Below, piece after piece: positions 1 through 5,070 of a stretch of 9,871 nt of DNA; the first letter of the stretch is position 1, and every line of letters starts with the position of its first letter. The position numbers and the translations under genes were made by a program. Origin of the DNA: Mycobacterium sp. GTDB lineage: Bacteria; Actinomycetota; Actinomycetes; Mycobacteriales; Mycobacteriaceae. The notes below the pieces were generated by a model, which was given only the letters and a program-made list of their open reading frames with translations, had not been told where the DNA came from and did no database searches. The stretch lies in contig JAOPWF010000463.1 in NCBI GenBank assembly GCA_025965815.1, positions 1 to 9,871 of the forward strand, read 5' to 3'.

Positions 1-182
1 GGGTGGCCCGAGTCAGCCGAGCGACACCAACCGCCACCGCCGGGCGGGTTTCGAGTAAGCACGTCAAGGTGCCCGGTCAGTGGCCGAGGAGACACTAAAA
101 CCCCTAAGCCCTGTCCGCAGCCGATTCACCAGAAGATCACTCCCGCGCAAACTTGCTATCAGCCGTGGCGTGCTGTCAGGCG

Positions 183-1250
183 TTACCTACGCAGGCCGGG
201 AACGATGTCGCTAAGGCTGAAGTTGAGTGGGCGCTCGAGCTGGGTGTAAGTGCAGGAGTGTGGGTCGCGGTCGGGGCGCCAACGCTTGAATTGCGCTGTG
301 TGGCGGAAACGTTCGCCTTCCATGTAGTCGTAACGAACCTCAACCACGCGTTCAGGTCTCAGCGGTACGAACGAGAGGTCCTTGCCGGAATTCCATCGTG
401 AGCCTTCGTTCTTGCGTGGCGTGCGTTGGCCTGCTTCGTGGGCGGCCCAGTCCCAGGGGTGGCCGTCGGAGCTCGTGACGAGCGGCTGCAACTCGGTGAA
501 TAGGCGCCGCCGTTCGGCCATTGGGAAGGCGCCGATGACGCCGACCGATGCGAGTGTGCCATCGTCCTTATAGAGCCCGAGCAGCAGCGAGCCGATCGCG
601 CCGTCGTCGGACTTGTGTACCCGGTAGCCGGCGACCACGCAGTCGGCGGTGCGTTCGTGCTTGATCTTGAACATGACGCGTTTGTCCGGCTGATAGGTGA
701 TCGTCAGTGGTTTGGCGATGATTCCGTCGAGGCCGGCTCCTTCGAATTCGTCGAACCAGCGTTGTGCGGTCGTCAGGTCGGTAGTCGCTGGCGTGACGTG
801 AATTGACGGACCTGAGTCGGCCAACGCATCGACGAGAGTGGCGCGGCGCTCCTGGAATGGCCGCCTGGTGTAGTCATCCTCGCCGAGGGCGAGCAAGTCG
901 AACGCGATGAAGGACGCCGGTGTCTGTTCGGCGAGCAGCCGCACCCGCGAGTCGGCCGGGTGGATGCGCTGTTGTAGCGCCTCGAAGTCCAGGCCGCGGT
1001 CGGTGGCGATGATGATCTCGCCGTCGATCACGCAACGCTCTGGCAGCTCGGCTTTGATTGCTGCGACCAGTTCGGGGAAATATCGGGTCATCGGCCTCTC
1101 GTTGCGGCTGCCGAGCTCGACTTCGTCGCGGTCGCGGAAGCATATGGACCTGAAGCCATCCCACTTCGGCTCGTAGGACGCTTCGGGTGGGATCGACGCC
1201 ACTGATTTGGCCAGCATCGGTGAGACCGGCGGCATGACGGGTACCTTCAC
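183..1250 (-). CDS. ligC: LigC-type ATP-dependent DNA ligase
   Basis: The product (355 aa from the GTG at 1250) is an ATP-dependent DNA ligase. It should adenylate itself on lysine, pass AMP to a 5'-phosphate and seal nicks. Visible motifs are the nucleophile motif KWDGFR (Lys29), the adjacent SRNERPMTRYFPEL block, DGEI, AFDLLAL, a GLDGIIAKP motif and the FKIKH motif. The C-terminal half is an OB-fold ending in the SLSDIVPGLR tail seen in mycobacterial LigC. Length and sequence match the Mycobacterium tuberculosis LigC family closely; these ligases are known as secondary ligases in end joining and excision repair. There are no polymerase or nuclease domains, so it is not LigD. GTG 1250 aligns with the family start (xxxPVMPPVSPMLAK). 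ATG 1235 has the better Shine-Dalgarno (GAAGG, 8 nt away) and is a real alternative. An integrase remnant ends 4 bp upstream on the same strand. Confidence 0.93.
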   Translation of the reverse strand: MKVPVMPPVSPMLAKSVASIPPEASYEPKWDGFRSICFRDRDEVELGSRNERPMTRYFPELVAAIKAELPERCVIDGEIIIATDRGLDFEALQQRIHPADSRVRLLAEQTPASFIAFDLLALGEDDYTRRPFQERRATLVDALADSGPSIHVTPATTDLTTAQRWFDEFEGAGLDGIIAKPLTITYQPDKRVMFKIKHERTADCVVAGYRVHKSDDGAIGSLLLGLYKDDGTLASVGVIGAFPMAERRRLFTELQPLVTSSDGHPWDWAAHEAGQRTPRKNEGSRWNSGKDLSFVPLRPERVVEVRYDYMEGERFRHTAQFKRWRPDRDPHSCTYTQLERPLNFSLSDIVPGLRR

Positions 1251-1254
1251 CGGC

Positions 1255-1500
1255 TCATTGTGCCGTCTCGGTCGCGAAGGGGTTCGTGCTCTCGCCAAGC
1301 CGGCGCTGTGCTTCGGCTTGTCGTGTACGTAGGTGCTTCAGGCTCTCCTCGAGGGCGGCGACCTCCCCTAGCCCCCCTTTGTCCTGGGCCTCAACAAGGC
1401 GCTGCTCGGCGTTCTCGGTCATCTCTTCGATGCGCCCGAGCTGGGCCGGATCGACGCGCAGAAATCGGCATCGGGTGCAGGCGTGCTCGTGCACGCACGG
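1255..1500 (-). pseudogene. C-terminal remnant of a large tyrosine recombinase/integrase
   Basis: About 80 codons on the minus strand end in TGA at 1257-1255. The peptide begins PCVHEHACTRCRFLRVDP, a Cys/His-rich block, and continues with a predicted helical segment containing GLGEVAALEESLKHLRTRQ. From memory, this matches the extreme C-terminus of the roughly 700-residue integrases carried by recombinase-type mobile elements in actinobacteria; the family assignment is recall, not a search. The catalytic domain is wholly absent. The reading frame loses family resemblance at about 1500, where an IS-type transposase fragment on the other strand begins. The GTG at 1494 is therefore an internal valine codon, not a true start. 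The stop lies 4 bp before the ligase GTG, so the remnant may be co-transcribed with the ligase. Function is presumed lost. Confidence 0.65.
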
Positions 1501-1985
1501 CTGATGCCGGGTATTCGGTGGTGGTCAAACCCGCTCCGTTGCGCACCGTTGTCGAGGGCGGGTTCACCGGCGATGACTTCGTCGTCGACGAGGCAGCCGG
1601 GCAGGTGCGCTGCCCTGCCGGGCACACGGTGTCTATTACCCGAGCACGTGGAGCCGCCTTTGGGATCCGCTGCCGCGACTGCCCGCTACGGGCCCGCTGC
1701 ACCAGTTCACACAGGGGCCGCAAACTTACCCTGCACAAGCACGACTCCGTCCTGTTCGCCGCCCGTCGGCAAGCCGAAACACCGGAATTCCAAACGGTTT
1801 ACCGACAGCATCGGCCGATGGTTGAACGCTCCATCGCCTGGCTGACCCGCGGCAACCGTCGAGTCAGATACCGCGGTGTCACCAAAAACAGTCAATGGCT
1901 ACACCACCGCGCGGCCGCGCTCAACCTGCGCCGACTGATCACCCTGGGCCTCGACCACACCGGCTCAAACTGGGCAATCGCCTGA
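1501..1985 (+). pseudogene. IS1182-type transposase, C-terminal fragment
   Basis: About 160 codons encode the last third of a DDE transposase of the IS1182 type, ending in TGA at 1983-1985. Visible landmarks are VVVKPAPLRTVVEGGFTGDDF, the zinc-ribbon-like cysteines in CPAGH and CRDCPLRARC, and the block RQHRPMVERSIAWLTR, which holds the expected catalytic glutamate. NRRVRYRGV and LHHRAAALNLRRLITLGL follow. The family usually has about 450-550 residues, so the N-terminal portion with both catalytic aspartates is missing. The frame stays open leftward to 1260, but that part only reads the complement of the integrase remnant and resembles no protein, so I cut the fragment at about 1501. No initiation site or left inverted repeat is present. 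It cannot be active alone. Confidence 0.85.
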
Positions 1986-2085
1986 CACCGGCGGTTGCAC
2001 CGCCACCTACCCGACTGCAAACTCGAAACGGCGGGGCGACCTCTTTTGCCGACCGAAAGGTCTGGCTTCATCAGCGCCACCGAGC
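1501..2085 (+). mobile_element. Truncated IS1182-family element (right end only)
   Basis: This is the transposase fragment plus the non-coding stretch to the first recognisable baeRF sequence on the other strand. The left boundary at about 1500 is sharp, because the integrase frame stops matching exactly where the transposase frame begins. The right boundary is uncertain: 1986-2085 has no gene and must contain the IS right terminus. A small hairpin (GACC-gaaa-GGTC at 2051-2062) lies there, and I cannot tell whether it is part of the terminal inverted repeat. With the left terminus gone, no target-site duplication can be read. Confidence 0.5.
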
Positions 2086-2608
2086 GCCTCGCCGGTCGTG
2101 CCGTCGAGGTGACCGAGGACGTCAACGGTGAAGTCGTACACCAGAGTCGACACCGCCCCGGCGACCACGGCGCGGGCGCGGTGTCGGTGACGTCGGTGGC
2201 CACCAGCCCCCGACTGACGTCGTTGCCGATCTCGGCGACGAGCTCGTTGTTGCGCTGCGCGTTCAGTGCTGACAGCGATTCGCGGAGGGCGCTGTCGATT
2301 TGATCAGGCCGTAGCTCGTCGGGCGCACCCGGTATGACAACCACCTGGCGCTTGTGGTGGATGCCGCGGTAGAGGTCGAGCAGCGGGTCGGTCGCGAACA
2401 GGAACAACGGCCGGCCTGCCGACGGGTCCACCTGCCCCAGCTCCGACTCCACCGCCTCGGCGACCCGGTTGGCGTAGGTCTCCAGCAGCACATTCTTGCC
2501 CTCGTCACCGATCAGGCGCCGGACGGGCCCACGGTCGCGGGTGGTTGCCCGGTTGGTGGCCTCGGCGACGTCGGTGGCGAACTCGCCGACCCACGAGCGA
2601 CATCGTCA
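2085..2608 (-). pseudogene. Truncated, frameshifted baeRF (eRF1/Pelota-like) family gene
   Basis: Reading leftward, the frame starts after TGA at about 2608 and gives a continuous peptide: EFATDVAEATNRATTRDRG, then RRLIGDEGKNVLLETYANRV, RPLFLFATDPLLDLYRG and ALNAQRNNELVAEIGNDVSR. This resembles the C-terminal half of baeRF proteins, bacterial relatives of archaeo-eukaryotic release factor 1. The match then jumps frame near 2171-2182: after TDVTDTA the family-like sequence AGAVSTLVYDFTVDVLG continues in the next frame, consistent with loss of one base in a GC run. It ends around 2085 at DGTTGEAL, where the IS remnant begins. Both the N-terminal part and an estimated 40-50 C-terminal residues are missing. 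Three lesions make it a pseudogene. The family call rests on motif memory. Confidence 0.7.
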
Positions 2609-2624
2609 CACCCGTAACACCGTC

Positions 2625-2639
2625 AGCGACTTTGTCGCT
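2625..2639 (-). terminator. Small hairpin downstream of the RES toxin gene
   Basis: AGCGAC-TTT-GTCGCT forms a 6-bp perfect stem with a 3-base loop, about 56 nt past the toxin stop codon on the minus strand. No U-tract follows, so it would be at best a weak or Rho-assisted terminator. It could equally be chance in GC-rich DNA. Confidence 0.22.
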
Positions 2640-2694
2640 CGCAGCCGGGCACTTTGACGACTGGGGCCAGCGGCGCGGCGTCCCGCGGCTTGGC

Positions 2695-3411
2695 CTACGT
2701 CTCGAGTTCGATTACCGCGCCGAGGTCCTCGGCGATCTCCTCGACCGTCAGTCGCCCGGCGCCGTCGTAGAGCGACGAGGCCCCGGGACCGAACAGCGTC
2801 CAGCTGCCTCGGCCAGGGCCATAACGCGGCTCGCCGAACAACGCGACGACTTCCACCGGCCCCTGCCCGGCGAGTTCGCTCTGTCGGGAGTGCCAGATCA
2901 AGCCGTGCAGTGCGCGTTTGCCGTGCGGCTGACGTAGCGCGGCGATCACCAGCCGGCGGGTGCACGGATAGTGCTCAGCGGATGACGAAGCAACCTGCTC
3001 GCGGCGGAGGCCGAGCCGCGTGAGTTCGGGGTTCCGCAGGTCGGCGAGTACAGCGACCGCGGGGACGCGGACGTACGCGAGCAGCTTGCCGCGCAGGTCG
3101 CGCTCGTAGACGATGCGTGACGCGCCGTGGTGCACATCACGGAAGACCGTTTCCAGCAGGGCCGCAGTTGGCGTGGCGGCCAGATACATGCTCGGCAAGC
3201 GCAAGCCGGTAGTGGGATCGTCGATGGGCGAGAAGCGGGCATCGCCGTAGCCGGGGTTGTGCTCGTCGTAGCCCCACATCGCGTCGTACACGCGGTACCA
3301 GACGGTGGCCACTCGCAACGAGACGGACCGCAGCCGCGGAAGCGTGGCCACCACCGGGCAACCGTCGGGGTCGGGGCACTCTAGGTCTTGCGGCGGGAAG
3401 GCGGCGTCCAC
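2695..3411 (-). CDS. RES-domain toxin (NAD+-degrading, MbcT-like)
   Basis: This 238-residue protein has a RES domain across residues 35-220. Candidate active-site positions are Arg40 in WYRVYD, Tyr76 in MYLAATP, Glu87 in ALLETVFRDV and Ser175 in LIWHSRQ, in the order expected for the family. Characterised RES toxins (MbcT of M. tuberculosis and related proteins) destroy cellular NAD+ by phosphorolysis or hydrolysis and act in the cytoplasm. At 238 residues it is longer than MbcT (about 186), with about 35 extra N-terminal residues that include a Cys/Asp/Pro-rich segment. GTG 3411 lies 9 bp after the antitoxin stop with only AGG as a weak Shine-Dalgarno, so translation is probably coupled to the antitoxin. 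The frame is intact although flanked by pseudogenes. Family confidence is high; activity is inferred. Confidence 0.88.
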   Translation of the reverse strand: MDAAFPPQDLECPDPDGCPVVATLPRLRSVSLRVATVWYRVYDAMWGYDEHNPGYGDARFSPIDDPTTGLRLPSMYLAATPTAALLETVFRDVHHGASRIVYERDLRGKLLAYVRVPAVAVLADLRNPELTRLGLRREQVASSSAEHYPCTRRLVIAALRQPHGKRALHGLIWHSRQSELAGQGPVEVVALFGEPRYGPGRGSWTLFGPGASSLYDGAGRLTVEEIAEDLGAVIELET

Positions 3412-3420
3412 AAGCCTGAG

Positions 3421-4029
3421 TCAGGCGGCGGTCGCGGTCGCGAAACGCTTGGCGGCGCGCAAGACCCGCTGCGGCGCGGTCCGGGCCAGCCGCTCGGGCG
3501 TCTCGCCGGAAAGCAGGTTCGTCGGCGACGTCAGCCACGTCCACAGCGGCCAGCCCTGCACCCCGGCATCGATGAGCGCGTCCAGAATCGGTTGTAGCTC
3601 GGGCCGCGGCTCGCCGTTGTCGTCGAGCTGGAATGCCGGAATGAGAGTTCGGCCGTTGTGGCTGATGGTGAACAGCGCGCGAGCGTCTCTGCGCCGCGAC
3701 AGCCAAGTGCGGGTGCTGGACTCACGTGCGTCACCCCGCAGCTCGCGCAGCGATCGGTGCGTGAGAACCGGCGTGGCCAGCAGCGCGTCACGGTGGGTGG
3801 CGAGCCGCTGCGCCTGAGCCACGGTCGCGGGCGGGGTCAGCGGCACATTGCCGGCCATCAACGCGTGCACCAGGTCGTGACGATTTGTCGCGGCGTGGTC
3901 CGCCTGCACGGTGCGGACCTTGTCGAAGAGATTCAGCGCCTCGACGATGTCGCGACCGCTGACGCCGCGGACCTCGAGATGGTCGGCACGCTCTGCGATG
4001 TCATACGTGAAGGAATCCTTTGCCTTCAT
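3421..4029 (-). CDS. Xre/MbcA/ParS-like antitoxin of the RES toxin
   Basis: This 202-residue protein is encoded directly upstream of the RES toxin. A helix-turn-helix-like stretch lies around residues 85-115 (THRSLRELRGDARESSTRTW). The C-terminal domain (about 130-195) has the antitoxin/ParS pattern ILDALIDAGVQGWPLWTWL, then NLLSGETPERLARTAPQRVL. In known Xre-RES pairs this domain inserts into the toxin active site and the HTH represses the operon. I chose ATG 4029 because a -10 hexamer TACAGT lies 6 nt before it, so the transcript would begin at or very near the start codon. The frame is open further upstream but without a ribosome binding site. The N-terminal 80 residues are not recognisable to me. 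It is predicted to neutralise the toxin and to autoregulate through the GTAGC repeats at 4030-4071. Confidence 0.85.
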   Translation of the reverse strand: MKAKDSFTYDIAERADHLEVRGVSGRDIVEALNLFDKVRTVQADHAATNRHDLVHALMAGNVPLTPPATVAQAQRLATHRDALLATPVLTHRSLRELRGDARESSTRTWLSRRRDARALFTISHNGRTLIPAFQLDDNGEPRPELQPILDALIDAGVQGWPLWTWLTSPTNLLSGETPERLARTAPQRVLRAAKRFATATAA

Positions 4030-4071
4030 GTAGCAACTGTAGCACCACGTAGCCTGAGGTTCGGTCGCTAC
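4030..4071 (-). promoter_or_regulatory. Putative antitoxin operator: phased GTAGC repeats
   Basis: On the plus strand GTAGC occurs at 4030-4034, 4039-4043 and 4049-4053, 9 and 10 bp apart, with an inverted copy GCTAC at 4067-4071. The first two extend to TGTAGCA. The spacing places the three direct copies on about the same helix face. The array overlaps the predicted -10 element and ends at the antitoxin start codon. That is the expected place for an operator bound by an HTH antitoxin. The repeats are directly seen; the binding is inferred. Confidence 0.5.
4036..4041 (-). promoter_or_regulatory. -10 element of the toxin-antitoxin operon (leaderless)
   Basis: TACAGT on the minus strand fits the mycobacterial TANNNT -10 consensus. 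It is separated from the antitoxin ATG by 6 nt, so the A of the start codon is the expected +1. No TTGACA-like -35 is visible at 16-18 bp, which is common for SigA promoters in mycobacteria. Confidence 0.55.
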
Positions 4072-4183
4072 ACAGGCTGACTTCTCGCTGCCCGGCGACG
4101 TCGTCGAGATCCGCAACACCGGCGGCAAGCCGTTGCAGCTGTCGCAAAACGGACTGGAGCGTGCCGTGGGAGCAGTGGCGTAG
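4058..4183 (+). pseudogene. Orphan C-terminal gene fragment, family unknown
   Basis: An open stretch of 41 codons runs from just after a TGA (4055-4057) to a TAG at 4181-4183. It reads like the end of a genuine protein: ADFSLPGDVVEIRNTGG, then KPLQLSQNGLERAVGAVA. Codon third positions are mostly G or C and the composition is balanced, unlike most shadow frames. There is no start codon or ribosome binding site, and its 5' part overlaps the operator of the divergent toxin-antitoxin operon. I infer the tail of a gene cut off when that operon arrived. I do not recognise the family. Confidence 0.4.
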
Positions 4184-4230
4184 GGGCAGCGCGCTGTCCT
4201 GACGCGCGAGCGAGCGTCCCGCTCAAGGGC

Positions 4231-4246
4231 TGTGATTTCCCTCACA
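4231..4246 (+). promoter_or_regulatory. CRP-type binding site 1 (perfect TGTGA-N6-TCACA)
   Basis: TGTGATTTCCCTCACA matches the full CRP/Cmr palindrome at all ten specified positions. Mycobacterial CRP (Rv3676 type) is known to recognise this consensus. The site is centred 52 bp before the ATG of the small membrane protein. It lies 7 bp upstream of a TAGATT -10-like hexamer at 4254-4259, so it would occupy the -35 region of that promoter. Confidence 0.65.
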
Positions 4247-4259
4247 AACGCGGTAGATT

Positions 4260-4275
4260 TGTGTCCGCTGTCACA
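4260..4275 (+). promoter_or_regulatory. CRP-type binding site 2 (TGTGT-N6-TCACA)
   Basis: TGTGTCCGCTGTCACA is a second CRP-like palindrome with one deviation (T for A at position 5). It is centred 29 bp downstream of site 1, just under three helical turns. It begins immediately after the -10-like TAGATT and ends 3 nt before the AAGGGG ribosome binding site. Occupancy here would be expected to block initiation. Confidence 0.45.
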
Positions 4276-4290
4276 GTCAAGGGGTGGCCC

Positions 4291-4512
4291 ATGGTTAGAG
4301 TGCACAAAGGGGCGGTGGTTCAGTCAAAGGTGCATCCGCCGCGTGCCGCTGGATCGCTGATCGACATCCGTTGGTTCTGGGGCTTTCTTTTGCTTGTGAT
4401 CGGCATCGCCGCGATCGTCGGCATCGTCGTGGCCGCCGCTTACGGACAAACCACCCTGGCCATCATCATCGGCCTCGTCGCCGGCGCGTTCTTCAGTCGC
4501 GTCGCCTGCTGA
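4291..4512 (+). CDS. Small two-helix membrane protein, function unknown
   Basis: This 73-residue protein has a short, basic, presumably cytoplasmic N-terminus (residues 1-27). Two hydrophobic helices follow: about 28-50 (starting RWFWGFLLLVIGIAAIVGIV) and 54-71 (TLAIIIGLVAGAFF). It ends in Arg-Val-Ala-Cys, with a terminal cysteine. I chose ATG 4291 because AAGGGG at 4279-4284 lies 6 nt upstream; the in-frame GTG at 4261 lies inside a CRP-like site and has no Shine-Dalgarno. The gene is monocistronic as far as seen, since the next gene has its own promoter. Tandem CRP-type sites suggest control by cAMP or energy state. I do not recognise a family. The second helix has the small-residue spacing GLVAGA that could support helix packing or oligomerisation. 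Confidence 0.75.
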   Translation: MVRVHKGAVVQSKVHPPRAAGSLIDIRWFWGFLLLVIGIAAIVGIVVAAAYGQTTLAIIIGLVAGAFFSRVAC

Positions 4513-4602
4513 CAACGTTCGAGCGTTCTGGCCGGCGAATCCGTCGACGCCTTCGGCTTGTCACGTAGCCCGTCAGCGTCTGGGGTCGCCACCCCCGCTG
4601 CG

Positions 4603-4608
4603 TACGAT
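4603..4608 (+). promoter_or_regulatory. -10 element for a leaderless AhpD-like gene
   Basis: TACGAT matches TANNNT. It is followed by 6 nt and then GTG at 4615, which is where +1 should fall. No Shine-Dalgarno precedes the GTG, which supports a leaderless message. Confidence 0.6.
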
Positions 4609-4614
4609 CGACGC

Positions 4615-5070
4615 GTGGAAACCCAGCACGTGCATATCGACAAGCAGTCACCGATCGCCTACAAGGCGCTGGTCGGGGTGTCGTCCACCGTGACCACGGT
4701 GGCCAAGGAGGCCGGACTGGACCGCAGCCTCGTCGAACTGGTCAACGTTCGGGTATCGCAGATCAACGGTTGCCCGTCCTGCCTGGAGCTCCACCACCGC
4801 CGCGCGGAGACCGCCGGGGTGTCCGCCAAGCAGTTGGCGACGGTGTCGGTATGGCGCGACACCGAACTGTTCGACGAGCGCGAGCGGGCCGCGCTGCGGC
4901 TGGCCGAGATCGCCACCACGCTGCCCGACCATGACACCGCCGAACGTGAGTATGCCCGCGCCCGTGCGGTTCTCACTGACGACGAGGTATCGGCCGTGGT
5001 GTGGGTCGCCACGACCATCAACGCGTTCAACCGGGTGTCGATCCTGAGCCGGCACACCGTTCGCCCGTAG
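4615..5070 (+). CDS. AhpD-like/carboxymuconolactone decarboxylase family protein
   Basis: This 151-residue protein belongs to the alkylhydroperoxidase D (AhpD)-like/CMD superfamily. The signature is complete: Glu41, then Cys53-Pro-Ser-Cys56 and His60 (INGCPSCLELHH), with the same E-x11-C-x2-C-x3-H spacing as the proton relay and redox pair of AhpD. It is therefore likely a cytoplasmic thiol peroxidase or reductant rather than a lactone decarboxylase; the actual substrate is unknown. GTG 4615 is favoured by the TACGAT promoter placement and because the peptide VETQHVHIDKQSP starts as family members do. Reading from an upstream TTG adds only low-complexity residues. It is monocistronic, and its TAG (5068-5070) directly abuts the stop codon of the opposing membrane protein. 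No oxidative-stress regulator gene or ahpC lies nearby. Confidence 0.85.
   Translation: METQHVHIDKQSPIAYKALVGVSSTVTTVAKEAGLDRSLVELVNVRVSQINGCPSCLELHHRRAETAGVSAKQLATVSVWRDTELFDERERAALRLAEIATTLPDHDTAEREYARARAVLTDDEVSAVVWVATTINAFNRVSILSRHTVRP

Noticed and set aside
30..175. Possible tRNA or small RNA before the ligase gene end (a TTCGAGT-like loop and a CACCA string)
   Set aside because: I could not pair an acceptor stem, T-arm and anticodon arm in any register on either strand.
1260..1985. A continuous 241-codon plus-strand frame that could be read as an integrase-antisense/transposase fusion protein
   Set aside because: Codons 1-80 only read the complement of the integrase remnant and are low-complexity Arg/Ala/Gly; transposase similarity begins at about 1501, and no ribosome binding site precedes 1260.
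4201..4218. GACGC/GCGTC hairpin as a terminator for the orphan fragment
   Set aside because: Only a 5-bp stem around a GCGAGCGA loop with no U-tract; expected by chance in this composition.
4516..4529. Near-palindrome AACGTTCGAGCGTT as a LexA/SOS box
   Set aside because: It lacks the TCGAAC-N4-GTTCGA arrangement of mycobacterial LexA sites and sits downstream of a gene, not at a promoter.
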